The notes: generated from the sequence alone by a model not told the origin. A stretch of DNA of 64,000 nucleotides from an uncultured Streptomyces sp. (GCF_947488945.1 NZ_CANLBS010000004.1:434001-498000); one strand, 5' to 3'; counted from the stretch's first letter, positions 1 to 9,615 are shown. A program made the numbers and translations.

Positions 1-543
1 GGCGCCGCGGAGCCGGAGGCCGCCGCACCCGAGGGCGAGGCCGCACCCGGCGGCAAGGGGCGGCGGCGGATCGTCGCCCTGTTCGTCGTGGCCGTCGTCG
101 CCTACCTGCTCGACCTGGTCAGCAAGATGATCGTGGTGGCCAAGCTGGAGCACCGGGAGCCGATCGAGATCTTCGGCCAGTGGCTGAAGCTGGACGCACT
201 GCGCAACCCCGGCGCCGCGTTCGGCATGGGCGAGGCGTTCACGGTGGTCTTCACCGTGATCGCCGCCGGCGTGATCGTGGTCATCGCCCGCATCGCGCGC
301 AAGCTCTACAGCCTGCCCTGGGCCCTCGCCCTCGGCCTGCTCCTCGGCGGCGCGCTCGGCAACCTCACCGACCGCGTCTTCCGGGCCCCCGGCGTCTTCG
401 AGGGCGCGGTGGTCGACTTCATCGCCCCCGCCCACTTCGCCGTCTTCAACCTCGCCGACTCCGCGATCGTCTGCGGCGGCATCCTCATCGTGATCCTCTC
501 CTTCCGCGGTCTGGACCCCGACGGCACCGTGCACAAGGACTAG
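1..543 (+). CDS. lspA: Lipoprotein signal peptidase II (5' end outside the window)
   Basis: Membrane aspartyl protease that removes the signal peptide from diacylglyceryl-modified prolipoproteins. The reading frame is open from base 1, so the true start lies upstream; the visible N-terminal part is a hydrophilic Ala/Glu/Gly/Pro-rich extension ending in a Lys/Arg patch before the first membrane helix. Family motifs are clear: DLVSK in the first helix, [14 protein letters not shown] (first catalytic Asp) and FNLADS (second catalytic Asp), with about four hydrophobic segments. The next gene, an RluA-type synthase, starts 24 bp downstream, a pairing common in bacteria. Lgt, which performs the preceding step of lipoprotein maturation, is encoded near 52.2 kb. 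Identification is secure; only the start is unknown. Confidence 0.95.
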   Translation, partial: GAAEPEAAAPEGEAAPGGKGRRRIVALFVVAVVAYLLDLVSKMIVVAKLEHREPIEIFGQWLKLDALRNPGAAFGMGEAFTVVFTVIAAGVIVVIARIARKLYSLPWALALGLLLGGALGNLTDRVFRAPGVFEGAVVDFIAPAHFAVFNLADSAIVCGGILIVILSFRGLDPDGTVHKD

Positions 544-567
544 CGGGCGCAAGGCATACTCGGTCAG

Positions 568-1509
568 GTGAGTACGCACCCCGAGATCCGCACCCTGCCC
601 GTACCGGACGGCCTGGAAGGCGAGCGTGTCGACGCCGCCATCTCCCGGATGTTCGGTTTCTCCCGCACCAAGGCCGCCGAGCTGGCCGCCGCCGGGAAGG
701 TGCAGGTGGACGGTTCGGTCGTCGGGAAGTCCGAGCGGGTGCGGGGCGGTGCCTGGCTGGAGGTCGAGATGCCGCAGGCGGCCGCCCCGGTCCAGATCGT
801 CGCCGAGCCCGTCGAGGGCATGGAGATCGTGCACGACGACGACGACATCGTGGTGATCGTGAAGCCGGTGGGCGTCGCGGCCCACCCCAGCCCCGGCTGG
901 ACCGGCACCACCGTGATCGGCGGCCTCGCGGCGGCCGGGTACCGGATCTCCACCTCCGGCGCCGCCGAGCGCCAGGGCATCGTGCACCGGCTCGACGTCG
1001 GCACCTCGGGCCTGATGGTGGTCGCCAAGTCGGAGCGCGCCTACACCCTGCTGAAGGCCCAGTTCCGCGACCGCGTCGTGGAGAAGAAGTACCACGCGCT
1101 GGTGCAGGGCCACCCGGACCCGATGAGCGGCACGATCGACGCCCCCATCGGCCGGCACCCGAACCACGACTACAAGTGGGCGGTGACCGCCGAGGGCAAG
1201 CCCTCCGTCACGCACTACGACCTGATCGAGGCGTACCGCTCCGCGAGCCTGCTCGACATCAAGCTGGAGACCGGCCGCACCCACCAGATCCGGGTCCACA
1301 TGGCCGCCCACCGCCACCCCTGCGTGGGCGACCTCACCTACGGCGCGGACCCCACGATGGCCAAGCGGCTCGGGCTGACCCGGCAGTGGCTGCACGCGGT
1401 GAGGCTCGGCTTCGAGCACCCCTCGGACGGCAGCTGGGTCGAGTTCTCCAGCGGCTACCCGGCCGACCTGCAGAAGGCCCTCGACACCATCGAGGCGGAG
1501 AGCGAGTGA
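568..1509 (+). CDS. RluA-family 23S rRNA pseudouridine synthase
   Basis: Converts uridines in large-subunit rRNA to pseudouridine; closest in architecture to RluD. The 313-residue protein has an N-terminal S4 RNA-binding domain (about residues 18-80, with [18 protein letters not shown]) and a catalytic domain with the signature [10 protein letters not shown], whose Asp is the nucleophile, plus GRTHQIRVH. The GTG start at 568 comes 24 bp after lspA, and the next gene overlaps its stop by 4 bp, suggesting one lspA-synthase-GNAT transcript. The exact target uridines cannot be read from the sequence, so I give no gene symbol. Confidence 0.93.
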   Translation: MSTHPEIRTLPVPDGLEGERVDAAISRMFGFSRTKAAELAAAGKVQVDGSVVGKSERVRGGAWLEVEMPQAAAPVQIVAEPVEGMEIVHDDDDIVVIVKPVGVAAHPSPGWTGTTVIGGLAAAGYRISTSGAAERQGIVHRLDVGTSGLMVVAKSERAYTLLKAQFRDRVVEKKYHALVQGHPDPMSGTIDAPIGRHPNHDYKWAVTAEGKPSVTHYDLIEAYRSASLLDIKLETGRTHQIRVHMAAHRHPCVGDLTYGADPTMAKRLGLTRQWLHAVRLGFEHPSDGSWVEFSSGYPADLQKALDTIEAESE

Positions 1510-2000
1510 GCACCGTGCCGGACCAGGGCCTCATCCCGTACACCGTCCGCCGTGCCCTGGACGAGCAGGACCGTTCCGCCTGCTTCCAGATCCGCAAGGA
1601 CGTCTTCGTCGGCGAGCAGAACGTGCCCGAGGAGATCGAGTACGACGCCTACGACGCGGACGCGGTGCACGTCGTCGCCTTCGCGGCGGACGGCACCGCG
1701 CTCGGCACCGGTCGGCTGCTGCACGGCCCCGCCGCGGCGTCGAAGACCGGCGGCGACACCGCGGTCGGCTCGCTCGGCCGTCTCGCCGTCTCGCGGGTGG
1801 CCCGCGGCCTGGGGGTCGGCGCGGCGCTGGTGCGCGCGATCGAGGACCAGGCGGCGCTCCTCGGGCTCACCGCCGTCGACCTGCACGCCCAGACCCATGC
1901 GCTCGGCTTCTACGAGCGGCTCGGCTACGCCGCGTACGGCCCGGAGTTCCCGGACGCCGGCATCCCGCACCGCGCGATGCGGCGCGTGCTCGGCGGCTGA
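1506..2000 (+). CDS. GNAT-family N-acetyltransferase
   Basis: A 164-residue acetyl-CoA-dependent acyltransferase of the GNAT fold. Visible features are an N-terminal [10 protein letters not shown] segment typical of the ElaA-like branch, the acetyl-CoA-binding region around [10 protein letters not shown], and the C-terminal FYERLGY motif followed by AGIPHRAM. The GTG start at 1506 overlaps the stop of the upstream synthase (GTGA), which implies translational coupling, and a GC-rich hairpin follows the stop. The substrate is unknown. Confidence 0.88.
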   Translation: MSTVPDQGLIPYTVRRALDEQDRSACFQIRKDVFVGEQNVPEEIEYDAYDADAVHVVAFAADGTALGTGRLLHGPAAASKTGGDTAVGSLGRLAVSRVARGLGVGAALVRAIEDQAALLGLTAVDLHAQTHALGFYERLGYAAYGPEFPDAGIPHRAMRRVLGG

Positions 2001-2011
2001 CCACCGCCCGC

Positions 2012-2035
2012 CCCCGCCCGCCCTTGCGGGCGGGG
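2012..2035 (+). terminator. Hairpin after the lspA-GNAT operon
   Basis: Perfect 10-bp GC-rich stem (2012-2021 with 2026-2035) around a 4-base loop, 11 bases after the GNAT stop. There is no U-tract, which is usual for Streptomyces terminators. Confidence 0.65.
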
Positions 2036-2114
2036 AGAGACGGCGTGGCAGGGTGGTAGGCATCGCCCGGCCGGCCGCCGGGCGCTGCCGCACCCGTTTC
2101 GGAAGGCCTGACCC

Positions 2115-3701
2115 GTGGACCAGATGGCGCTGCTTCTCCTGCTCCTGCTCGGAGCGGTGGTCACCGTCCCTCTCGGTGAACGGCTGAAACTCCCCGCCCC
2201 GGTGCTGATGACCCTCATCGGCATCGCGATGGCGTTCCTGAGCTTCGTGCCCAACGTCGAGATCCCGCCCGAGATCATCCTTCCCGCCCTGCTGCCGCCG
2301 CTGCTCTACGCCTCGGTGCAGCGCACCTCCTGGCGCCAGTTCACCGTCAACAAGCGCCCGATCTTCCTGCTGGCGGTGGCCCTGGTCTTCGTCACCACCG
2401 CCGCCGTCGCCGCGGTCGCCAACTCCGTGGTGCCGGGGCTCCCGATCGCCGCCGCGGTGGCGCTCGGCGCCCTCGTCGCCCCGCCCGACCCGGTCGCCGC
2501 GACCGCCGTCGCCGGTTCGCTCGGACTGCCCCGCCGGCTGGTCTCGATCCTGGAGGGGGAGGGCCTGTTCAACGACGTCACCGCGATCGTGCTCTACCAC
2601 GTGGCCATCGCGGCGGCGGTGTCCGGCAGCTTCTCTCTCCCGGAGGCGTTCGGACTGCTGGTGCTGTCGGCGGTCGTCGCGGTGGCCGTCGGGCTGGCGC
2701 TGGGCTGGCTCACCATCAAGCTGATGGGGTTGCTGGGCGACGCCACCCTCCAGGTCGGACTGACGCTGCTGGTGCCGTTCGTCAGCTACGTGCTCGCCGA
2801 GGAGCTGAAGGGTTCCGGCGTGCTCGCGGTGCTCACCACGGCGCTCTTCCTCGCCGAGCGCACCGCCGACGCCGACGACGTCCTCGGCCGCCTCACCGGC
2901 CGCACCTTCTGGGAGATCGTCGACACCCTCGTCACCGGCGTCGCCTTCGGGCTCATCGGCCTCGAACTGCAGAACGTCTTCGGCACCGCCGACGGCCGCG
3001 AGTGGCAGCTGGTGGGCTGGGGTCTGGCGATCGTCGCGGTGGTGATCGGCGTACGGCTGGCCTGGCTGCTGCCGGCCACCTGGCTGGCGAAACGGCTGCA
3101 CAAACGGCGCGACGTCAGCGAGGAGATCCCCACGAGCTGGCGCGAGACCGTCGTCATGTGGTGGTCCGGGATGCGCGGGGTGGCGTCCGTGGCGCTGGCC
3201 CTCGCCATCCCGCTGGAGACCGACGACGGCAAGCCCTTCCCCGGCCGCGACGAGATCGTCTTCATCGCGTTCGCGGTGATCATGGCCACGCTGGTCTTCC
3301 AGGGACTCACCCTGCCCTGGCTGGTGCGCAGGCTCGGGGTCCGCGCCGACGGCGACGCCGAGGACGCCCTCGCCAAGCAGCTCGCCATCCGCGCGGCGAG
3401 GGCGGCCAGGTACCGGCTGAAGGAGATCCAGGAGGTCGAGGAGTTCCCCGACGACGTCGTCGAACGCCTCCAGCGCGCCGCGTACGACATCGGGGCGCGG
3501 ATCAGCCCCGACATGGTGGACGAGGAGCGGCGGGAGGCGTACGCCCAGCGCAGCGCGCGGTTCAAGGCGTTCAACCGGATCCAGCGCGAGATGCTGTCGG
3601 CCGCCCGCCACGAGGTGCTGTCCGCCCGCAGTGAGCCCGGCTCGGACCCCGAGGTGGTGGACAAGGTGCTGCGCTACCTCGACGTCCGCAGCCTGCGCTG
3701 A
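2115..3701 (+). CDS. Na+/H+ antiporter, CPA1 (NhaP/NHE) family
   Basis: A 528-residue cation/proton antiporter of the inner membrane. About twelve hydrophobic segments occupy residues 1-405. The ion-binding motifs of the family are present: APPDPVAATAV, EGEGLFNDVTAIV (conserved Asn-Asp) and WSGMRGVASVALALA. A hydrophilic, charged cytoplasmic tail of about 120 residues follows. It begins with GTG at 2115 and is preceded by its own intergenic region, so it is probably transcribed alone. It ends in a very strong hairpin shared with the convergent channel gene. The cation preferred (Na+, K+ or other) cannot be told from sequence. Confidence 0.93.
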   Translation: MDQMALLLLLLLGAVVTVPLGERLKLPAPVLMTLIGIAMAFLSFVPNVEIPPEIILPALLPPLLYASVQRTSWRQFTVNKRPIFLLAVALVFVTTAAVAAVANSVVPGLPIAAAVALGALVAPPDPVAATAVAGSLGLPRRLVSILEGEGLFNDVTAIVLYHVAIAAAVSGSFSLPEAFGLLVLSAVVAVAVGLALGWLTIKLMGLLGDATLQVGLTLLVPFVSYVLAEELKGSGVLAVLTTALFLAERTADADDVLGRLTGRTFWEIVDTLVTGVAFGLIGLELQNVFGTADGREWQLVGWGLAIVAVVIGVRLAWLLPATWLAKRLHKRRDVSEEIPTSWRETVVMWWSGMRGVASVALALAIPLETDDGKPFPGRDEIVFIAFAVIMATLVFQGLTLPWLVRRLGVRADGDAEDALAKQLAIRAARAARYRLKEIQEVEEFPDDVVERLQRAAYDIGARISPDMVDEERREAYAQRSARFKAFNRIQREMLSAARHEVLSARSEPGSDPEVVDKVLRYLDVRSLR

Positions 3702-3711
3702 GACCGCCGGG

Positions 3712-3765
3712 CACCGCACGGCGAAGGGCGGCCCGGACCTCCGGGCCGCCCTTCGCCGTGCGGTG
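3712..3765. terminator. Bidirectional terminator with a 25-bp perfect stem
   Basis: Bases 3712-3736 pair perfectly with 3741-3765 around a 4-base loop. It lies between the converging antiporter (+) and mechanosensitive channel (-) genes and can serve both. It is the longest perfect hairpin I found in the window. Confidence 0.85.
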
Positions 3766-3788
3766 TGCCGTCCCTTCCGCCCGGCGGG

Positions 3789-4928
3789 TCAGCCGCGGCC
3801 GGTGCGCGGGGCCTTGCCGAGCACCGACTGCGAGCCGATCTCCCCGCCGGTCAGCTCCACCGCCGTCAGCTCCGGCCACTCGTCGCCCGGCGGCAGGGCG
3901 GCGGGCGCGGTCGCCAGGCGCGGCAGCGCGTACGGGTGGTGGTCGCGCAGCCAGCCGATGAGCTGCTCGCGCACCGCGCACCGCACGGTCCAGACGTCGT
4001 CGGCGTCCTTCGCGGTGACCACGGCCCGCACCTGGATGGTGGTCGGGGTGGTGTCGGTGACCGCGAGCGACCAGTCGCGGCCGTCCCACGCGCCGCACTC
4101 GCCCACGATGTCGCGGAGCTTGTCCCGCATCGCGGCGATCGGCGCTGAGTGGTCGAGGTGGAAGAAGACGGTGCCGGTCATCTGGACCCCGCCGCGCGAC
4201 CAGTTCTCGAACGGGCGGCTGGTGAAGTACGACACCGGCATGGTGATCCGGCGCTCGTCCCAGGTGCGCACGGCCAGGAAGGTCAGCGTGATCTCCTCCA
4301 CGGTGCCCCACTCGCCGTCCACCACCACGGTGTCGCCGAGGCGGACCATGTCGCCGAACGCGATCTGGAAGCCGGCGAACACATTGCCCAGCGTCGACTG
4401 CGCGGCGACACCGGCGACGATGCCGAGAACGCCCGCCGAGGCCAGCATCGACGTCCCCACCGACTGCATGGCGGGGAAGGTCAGCAGCATCGCCGCCACC
4501 GCCACGGTGGCCACCACCGCGATCACGACCCGCTGGATCAGCGTCACCTGCGTACGCACCCGGCGGACCCGCGCCGCGTCACGGCTCCCGGTCGCGTAGC
4601 GCGCGTACGACGACTCCACGATGGTGGCGGCCACCCGGACCACCAGCCAGGCGGAGGCGCCGATCAGCACCAGGGACAGCGCCCGGCCGATGCCCACCCG
4701 GTGGTCGTACAGCAGATGGAGCCGGGTGTGGGCGAAGGAGCCGCGCAGCAGCGCGGTGCACAGGACCACCTGGAGCGGGACGCGGCAGCGGCGCAGCAGG
4801 CCCCACAAGGGGGTCTCGTGGTGTCTGCCGTCGGCCCGCCTGAGGGCGACGTCCACCGCCCAGCCGACGAGCAGGGTGATGATCACCGAGCCGCCGACGA
4901 CGATCAGCGGACGCAGCACGTCTTCCAT
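3789..4928 (-). CDS. Mechanosensitive channel, MscS family
   Basis: A 379-residue small-conductance mechanosensitive channel protein. Several N-terminal membrane helices (residues 1-170) lead to the pore-lining helix and beta domain: AGVLGIVAGVAAQSTLGNVFAG followed by GDMVRLGDTVVVDGEWGTVEEI is the classic MscS signature, and the cytosolic vestibule domain follows. The length exceeds E. coli MscS (286 residues) because of extra N-terminal helices. It starts with ATG at 4928 and diverges from the hydrolase gene about 40 bp away. Expected role: release of solutes on hypo-osmotic shock. Confidence 0.93.
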   Translation of the reverse strand: MEDVLRPLIVVGGSVIITLLVGWAVDVALRRADGRHHETPLWGLLRRCRVPLQVVLCTALLRGSFAHTRLHLLYDHRVGIGRALSLVLIGASAWLVVRVAATIVESSYARYATGSRDAARVRRVRTQVTLIQRVVIAVVATVAVAAMLLTFPAMQSVGTSMLASAGVLGIVAGVAAQSTLGNVFAGFQIAFGDMVRLGDTVVVDGEWGTVEEITLTFLAVRTWDERRITMPVSYFTSRPFENWSRGGVQMTGTVFFHLDHSAPIAAMRDKLRDIVGECGAWDGRDWSLAVTDTTPTTIQVRAVVTAKDADDVWTVRCAVREQLIGWLRDHHPYALPRLATAPAALPPGDEWPELTAVELTGGEIGSQSVLGKAPRTGRG

Positions 4929-4975
4929 TCCGGGGTCCTCCAGGGTCTCGGGTCACAACTGGCACCATGGAGCCC

Positions 4976-5545
4976 ATGAACATCATGCTTTTCCACTCGA
5001 CCTACGGGCTCCGGCCCGCCGTGCACGCGGCGGCCGACCGGCTCCGGGCCGCCGGCCATGAGGTGCGCGTGCCCGATCTCTTCGAGGGCCACACCTTCGA
5101 ATCGACGGACGAGGCGAGCGCCTACCGGGAGAAGGTCGGCAAGGACGAGCTGCTGCGGCGCGCGGTACTGGCCGCCGCGCCCTACTCGGACCAGGGCCTG
5201 GTGTACGTGGGCTTCTCGCTCGGCGCGGCCGTCGCGCAGACCCTGGCGCTCGGCGACGCGAAGGCCCGCGGGCTGCTGCTGTTCCACGGCACCTCCGACC
5301 TGGCGGAGAACGCCACGGTGGACGAACTGCCGGTGCAACTGCACGTGGCGGACCCCGACCCGTACGAGACGGAGGACTGGCTGAACAGCTGGTACCTACA
5401 GATGGGGCGCACGGGCGCGGACGTGGAGATCTACCGCTATCCCGGAGCCGGCCACCTCTACACCGACCCGGACCTGCCGGACTGGGACGAGGCGGCGGCC
5501 GAGCAGACCTGGAAGGTCGCGCTGGGGTTCCTGGCGACGCTGTAG
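4976..5545 (+). CDS. Dienelactone hydrolase-like alpha/beta hydrolase
   Basis: A 189-residue alpha/beta hydrolase resembling the dienelactone hydrolase family. The N-terminal strand MNIMLFHSTYGLRP leads to the nucleophile elbow GFSLGAA, with Ser where carboxymethylenebutenolidases have Cys. The C-terminal YPGAGHLYTD supplies the His. I prefer ATG 4976 because GGAG lies four bases before it and the protein then opens directly with the first strand; ATG 4967 in the same frame is the alternative. The substrate is unknown, and the Cys-to-Ser change makes true dienelactone hydrolysis doubtful. Confidence 0.85.
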   Translation: MNIMLFHSTYGLRPAVHAAADRLRAAGHEVRVPDLFEGHTFESTDEASAYREKVGKDELLRRAVLAAAPYSDQGLVYVGFSLGAAVAQTLALGDAKARGLLLFHGTSDLAENATVDELPVQLHVADPDPYETEDWLNSWYLQMGRTGADVEIYRYPGAGHLYTDPDLPDWDEAAAEQTWKVALGFLATL

Positions 5546-5601
5546 GCGGGCGGGGCGGCTGCCCGGCACGGGGCGGACGCGGGCGGGGCCGGAGGGCAGC
5601 T

Positions 5602-6009
5602 TCAGGTGCGCACGTTCTGTTGCCGCACTTCCTTGAGCACCGCGGCCACGGTGACGAAGTCGTTGTCCACATGGAGCACCGTGTGCCCGTGGTGCACCGC
5701 GGTCGCGCACACCAGGAGGTCGACGGTGCCGGCCGACCGGTGCTGCCCCCGCTGGGTCAGCTTGTACTGCGCGGTGTCGACCCAGCGCCACGCGTTCTTG
5801 GGAACGGGCGAGAGCAGGCAGAGAGCGTCCACCTCGTCGGCCAGCTCGTCCCGGTGCGCCGGGCTCGTGGCCGAATACAGGAACTCCGCCCGGGTGGGCT
5901 CGCAGAGGTGGAAGACCCCGGCGGAGACATGCCCTTCCCAGGGCCGCAGCGCTCCGGGGGTCCGGAAGAGATACCACAGCGCGGAGGCGTCGAGAAGGTA
6001 CGTGATCAC
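5602..6009 (-). CDS. vapC: VapC-type PIN-domain toxin
   Basis: A 135-residue PIN-domain ribonuclease, the toxin half of a type II toxin-antitoxin pair. The acidic metal-binding residues are recognisable: Asp7 (LLDASA), Glu42 (TRAEFL), Asp97 (TVDLLV) and Asp115/Asp117 (VDNDF). The GTG start at 6009 overlaps the stop of the upstream antitoxin gene, the usual arrangement ensuring antitoxin-first synthesis. VapC enzymes usually cut tRNA or rRNA; this target is unknown. Confidence 0.9.
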   Translation of the reverse strand: MITYLLDASALWYLFRTPGALRPWEGHVSAGVFHLCEPTRAEFLYSATSPAHRDELADEVDALCLLSPVPKNAWRWVDTAQYKLTQRGQHRSAGTVDLLVCATAVHHGHTVLHVDNDFVTVAAVLKEVRQQNVRT

Positions 6010-6239
6010 TCGGAGGCCGCCCGGCGGGCACGCTTGGCGGCCGCGTGCGCGGCGGCCGCGGCCTCGAACTCGCCCCGTTCCCCTCGCGCGGCCAGCTTTT
6101 CGGCGGCCTCCAGCCGTTTGACGCGCGCCACGTAGTCCCGCAGGGCCCCGTTGACGGTTTCCTTCTTCGTCGTGGTGCCCATGAGCCGCATCGCCTCGGC
6201 CAGTGCTTCGTCGTCGAGATCGACCTGAGTGACGGACAC
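6006..6239 (-). CDS. vapB: VapB-type antitoxin
   Basis: A 77-residue protein with a ribbon-helix-helix-like N-terminal region (VSVTQVDLDDEALAEAMRL, then TKKETVNGALRDYVARVKR) and a charged Ala/Arg/Glu-rich C-terminal tail likely to wrap VapC. The GTG at 6239 is chosen because an AGGAGG ribosome-binding site lies 8 bases upstream; earlier in-frame starts have none. It overlaps vapC by 4 bp. VapB proteins usually repress their own promoter, and a perfect inverted repeat lies just upstream. Confidence 0.88.
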   Translation of the reverse strand: MSVTQVDLDDEALAEAMRLMGTTTKKETVNGALRDYVARVKRLEAAEKLAARGERGEFEAAAAAHAAAKRARRAASE

Positions 6240-6266
6240 GTCCACCGCCTCCTTCCGTGCGTCCAT

Positions 6267-6289
6267 GATGTACATGGGCAGGGTACATC
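6267..6289 (-). promoter_or_regulatory. Candidate VapB operator
   Basis: Perfect inverted repeat of GATGTAC and GTACATC (6267-6273, 6283-6289) with a 9-base spacer, 28 bp upstream of the vapB start. On the minus strand it contains TACCCT, a plausible -10 hexamer at 6285-6280. Position and symmetry fit an autoregulatory operator, though no binding data exist. Confidence 0.5.
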
Positions 6290-6310
6290 GCCAACATCGC
6301 CAACATCGCC
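6285..6310. repeat. 9-bp tandem repeat (acatcgcca, about 2.9 copies)
   Basis: Copies at 6285-6293, 6294-6302 and 6303-6310 run directly upstream of vapB and overlap the 3' arm of the inverted repeat. They may offer repeated half-sites to a regulator or reflect replication slippage. Confidence 0.7.
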
Positions 6311-6406
6311 GGTACGGCGGACCTCGGCCCGGCCCTGGAGCCGCCCCGGCAGGGCCGACCGGCGCCGCCCGGGTGGCTCCGGGTGCCGCCGGCCCGGCCG
6401 CCCGGG

Positions 6407-8053
6407 TCAGCGCACCGGGGCGGTGACGCGTTCGACGCGCTGGGTGCCGTTGAGGGTGCGGTAGGAGCGGACCCATGAGGACGTCGCGTCCGGGCGGGTC
6501 TTGTCGGAGACCGCGTAGTAGTCCATCTGCGCGCGCTCGGCGGTGACGTCGAGGACGCCGTAGCCGTGTCCGTCCATGTCGACCCACTTCACATGGCGGT
6601 TGGCGGCCTGCACCGCCGCCGCGGCGACCAGCGAGACGGTGTGCGGGGCCACGCCCAGGGTGTCGTCCAGGTTGTCCGAGGTCACCGACGTCACCACGAA
6701 CTCGGTGGCGGCCGATGCCGACAGCGGGTAGGTGGCGGCCTTGACGGGCACGTCGTTGGCCCAGGCCATGTGGATGTCACCGGTCAGGAAGACCGTGTTG
6801 GCCACCGACCGGTCCCGCAGGTGGCCGATCAGTTCCTTGCGGTCGTCGGTGTAGCCGTCCCACTGGTCGGTGTTGACGGCCAGGCCCTCGGCCGGCAGGC
6901 CCAGCAGACCGGCGAGCGGCGCCAGCAGGTCCGCGGGGACGGAGCCGAACGCGACGGGAGAGATCATCACGGACGTCCCGACCAGCTTCCAGGTGGCGCC
7001 GGAGCCGGCGAGTCCGGCCTTCAGCCAGTCGAGCTGGGCCCGGCCGGTGATCGAGCGCTCCGGGTCGTCCACCGCGCCGCTGCCCACCGACGCCTGCGCC
7101 GAGCGGAAGCTGCGCAGGTCCAGCAGGTGCAGTTCGGCGAGGCCGCCGAAGGACAGCCGGCGGTAGACGGTGCCCTCGGTGGAGGCGCGGACCGGCATCC
7201 ACTCGAAGTACGCCTGCTTGGCCGCCGCGATCCGGTCGGCCCACGCCCCCTCGGCGCCCGGCGTGTGGTTCTCGGCCCCGCCGGACCAGGCGTCGTTGGC
7301 GAACTCGTGGTCGTCCCAGATCGCGATCACCGGGTGGGCGGCGTGCAGCGCCCGGAGGTCGGCGTCCGTCTTGTACGCGGCGTGCCGGACCCGGTAGTCG
7401 GCCAGGGTCAGGATCTCGTGCAGCGGGGCGTGCGGACGCACCACGGTGTCGCCGTGCGCGTAACCGGCGGACGCGTACTCGTAGAGGTAGTCGCCCAGGT
7501 GCAGCACGGCGTCCAGGTCGGTGCGGGCCGCGAGGTGCCGGTAGGCGGAGAACCAGCCGGCCTCCCAGTTGGCGCAGGAGACCACTCCGAAGCGGATGTT
7601 CGGGGCCGCGGCGCCGGCGGCGGGGGCGGTGCGGGTGCGGCCTGCGGGGGAGAGGACCTGTCCGGCGGCGGCGGAGAAGCGGAACCAGTACGCGGTGGCC
7701 GGGCGCAGCCCGCGGACGTCAGCCTTGACGGTGTGGTCGGAGGCGGCCCGTGCGGTCGTCGTGCCGGAGGCGGCGATCCGGGAGAACGCCTGGTCCTCGG
7801 CGACCTCCCAGCGGACCGGGGTGTCCGCGCCGAGACCGGAGCCGGGCACGGCGTCCGGGGAGGGCGTGACGCGGGTCCACAGCAGGACGCCGTCGGGCAG
7901 GGGGTCGCCGGAGGCGACGCCGTGCAGGAAGGCCGGCCCGCCGGCGGCCCGCGCGGTGGCCGCGCCGGCGAGTACGGGAGCGGCGACGGCCGTGGCGGCG
8001 GCGGCCTTGACGACCGTACGACGGCTGGGTGCGGGTGCGAGTTGTCTGGTCAC
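6407..8053 (-). CDS. phoD: Secreted PhoD-type alkaline phosphatase/phosphodiesterase
   Basis: A 548-residue calcium/iron-dependent phosphatase of the PhoD family, exported by the Tat system. The N-terminus has a twin-arginine signal ([17 protein letters not shown], Arg11-Arg12) ending near ARA-AGGP. Metal-binding motifs [19 protein letters not shown] and [10 protein letters not shown] are present. The GTG at 8053 is the first start giving a full Tat signal. The equivalent gene at this chromosomal position in S. coelicolor is, to my recollection, a PhoP-controlled phoD; I could not recognise a convincing PHO box here. Expected role: phosphate release from phosphodiesters, including teichoic acids, outside the cell. 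Confidence 0.9.
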   Translation of the reverse strand: MTRQLAPAPSRRTVVKAAAATAVAAPVLAGAATARAAGGPAFLHGVASGDPLPDGVLLWTRVTPSPDAVPGSGLGADTPVRWEVAEDQAFSRIAASGTTTARAASDHTVKADVRGLRPATAYWFRFSAAAGQVLSPAGRTRTAPAAGAAAPNIRFGVVSCANWEAGWFSAYRHLAARTDLDAVLHLGDYLYEYASAGYAHGDTVVRPHAPLHEILTLADYRVRHAAYKTDADLRALHAAHPVIAIWDDHEFANDAWSGGAENHTPGAEGAWADRIAAAKQAYFEWMPVRASTEGTVYRRLSFGGLAELHLLDLRSFRSAQASVGSGAVDDPERSITGRAQLDWLKAGLAGSGATWKLVGTSVMISPVAFGSVPADLLAPLAGLLGLPAEGLAVNTDQWDGYTDDRKELIGHLRDRSVANTVFLTGDIHMAWANDVPVKAATYPLSASAATEFVVTSVTSDNLDDTLGVAPHTVSLVAAAAVQAANRHVKWVDMDGHGYGVLDVTAERAQMDYYAVSDKTRPDATSSWVRSYRTLNGTQRVERVTAPVR

Positions 8054-8227
8054 GGGCGCACACGCTACTGACGGGTACGGCCAACTGGTGTGCGAACGGC
8101 AGAAGTTCGTCTGCCCGTCGGCATCCGGTCGCCCGTCGTTGTGGCGGGGGTACGGCCCCGTACGGCCCGGACCGCGGAGGCGCCGCGGGGCCGCTCCCGG
8201 CCGCCGGACGCCTCCGGGTGGCACCTG

Positions 8228-8270
8228 CCCGTCGGCCCCGCGCGGAACGATGCCGCGCGGGGCCGACGGG
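8228..8270 (-). terminator. Terminator of the metalloprotease gene
   Basis: An 18-bp perfect GC-rich stem (8228-8245 with 8253-8270) around a 7-base loop, beginning 11 bases after the metalloprotease stop on the minus strand and separating it from phoD. Confidence 0.8.
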
Positions 8271-8280
8271 TGGTTGGGAC

Positions 8281-9258
8281 TCAGCCGCGGTAGGCGGTCC
8301 AGCTGTCGCTCATGCGCTGCACCTGGCCCGGCGTGAACTGGTACATGCAGGCGTCGTACGTGTAGTCCATGAAGTTGTGGATCGGGTCGGCGCCGGTCTT
8401 GCTGGCGCAACTGTCCCGGCCGGTGGGGCACTCGTAGGCCGGAGTCTTCTCGGCCGGGGTGTCGGTGACGTAGTCGCCGTTGCCGTTGCAGCCGCCCTGG
8501 AAGGTGTGGTAAAGCCCCAGCCAGTGGCCGACTTCGTGCGTGGCGGTGTCGCCCTCGTCGTAGTGCGTGGCGGCGCCGTTCGGCAGCGAGGTGTCGAGGA
8601 TCACCACGCCGTCCATGCTCGGGCTCGACGCGTACGAGCTCGGGAAGGTGGCCCAGCCGAGGAGGCCGCCGCCGAGGTTGGCGGTGTAGACGTTCAGCGC
8701 GTTGGCGCCGCCCTTGCGCAGGGTGCTCTTCATGGTCTTCTCGGCGGTGGAGCCGGAGTTGAGGTTGTACCAGCTCGCGTTGTCGGTGTAGTCCGTGGCC
8801 GCCAGGGTGAAGCTGAAGCCGGTGGCGGTGTTCCCGGTGCCCGCTCCGGCGTACGCGCTGTTCAGCACGCTCATCTGCGCGCCGACCTGGGCCGCCGTCA
8901 GCTTCCCGGTCGTGCCCGAGTGGATGACGTGGAAGTACACCGGTATGGACGCGCCGGCCGCCGCGGCGGTGACGCCGGACGACCGGCGTTCGGCGAGTCT
9001 GGTGCGCAGATCGGCGTCCATGGTCCGGGCCGTGGCGGCGGCGACCTCGTTGGGCTCGTGGGCGCCGGTGTGCGCACCGGGGCGTGCCTGACGGGCCGTC
9101 GCCGAGGAGGCGTCGTCGGTGCAGGCTGCTCCACCGGGAGCCGCCGCGGCGTTGACGGGGGAGGCGGACACCGGAGCCAGGGCCAGGGTTGCGGCGAGGG
9201 CGGCGGTGGCGAGCAGGCGGCGACGCATACGGGCGGAGGTGGGGGCGAGAGCGCGCAC
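8281..9258 (-). CDS. Secreted zinc metalloprotease, M43 (pappalysin/cytophagalysin) family
   Basis: A 325-residue secreted metzincin protease. A Sec-type signal peptide spans about residues 10-40 ([18 protein letters not shown], then Ala-rich). The zinc site is [11 protein letters not shown] (His241, His245, His251) and the Met-turn is NFMDY (Met297), both typical of M43. Cys residues around the active site could form disulfides. The GTG start at 9258 has GAGGAG about six bases upstream; ATG 9228, the first residue of the positively charged signal, is an alternative. It is flanked by its own terminator and is probably monocistronic. The target protein is unknown. Confidence 0.9.
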   Translation of the reverse strand: MRALAPTSARMRRRLLATAALAATLALAPVSASPVNAAAAPGGAACTDDASSATARQARPGAHTGAHEPNEVAAATARTMDADLRTRLAERRSSGVTAAAAGASIPVYFHVIHSGTTGKLTAAQVGAQMSVLNSAYAGAGTGNTATGFSFTLAATDYTDNASWYNLNSGSTAEKTMKSTLRKGGANALNVYTANLGGGLLGWATFPSSYASSPSMDGVVILDTSLPNGAATHYDEGDTATHEVGHWLGLYHTFQGGCNGNGDYVTDTPAEKTPAYECPTGRDSCASKTGADPIHNFMDYTYDACMYQFTPGQVQRMSDSWTAYRG

Positions 9259-9615
9259 AGGGTCTCCTCGAAGACGCGCGGACGAGGGATTTCCCCGCCC
9301 GACGCCGGGAGATTACGCGTGCATGTCAGGAGTGGAGAAGGGTTCTTCCGGCCGGTGCGCCGCATCGCGGAAAGACCCCGCCGGGTCACGTCCTCGTTCC
9401 CGGCCGGCCCTCGAAGCGCCGGGCGTAACGTGACCGGATCCGGAGCGGGGTGGTGTGTCCGCATTCCGGCGCCCTCCCGGCCGCCGTCCGTCACGCGCGG
9501 GACACCTGGCCGTCGCACGGGCCGATGGCCGGAAAGGGGGGCCGGGCACCTCCCGGAGACGCCGGCCGGGCCCGCTCGGCAGGGGGCACCGCCGGCCGGG
9601 CACGCTGGGCAGGCG
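9259..9615. other. Intergenic region, metalloprotease promoter side
   Basis: These 357 bp separate the start of the metalloprotease gene from the end of the sigma-factor gene, both on the minus strand. They should contain the protease promoter. I see no convincing ORF. The sigma-factor-proximal end is taken up by a 30-bp imperfect tandem repeat (9561-9620). The codon-like composition here is not supported by any recognisable protein. Confidence 0.6.

Noticed and set aside
1455-3719. Long minus-strand frame across the GNAT and antiporter genes
   Set aside because: Its translation is compositionally biased without any domain, and both plus-strand genes show clear motifs.
5558-5600. Terminator between the dienelactone hydrolase-like gene and vapC
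   Set aside because: GCTGCCC/GGGCAGC arms are separated by 29 bases with no stable inner stem.
8054-8227. PHO box upstream of phoD
   Set aside because: GTTCGCA and GTTGGCC occur near the start, but their spacing (12) does not fit the 11-bp direct-repeat units of PhoP sites.
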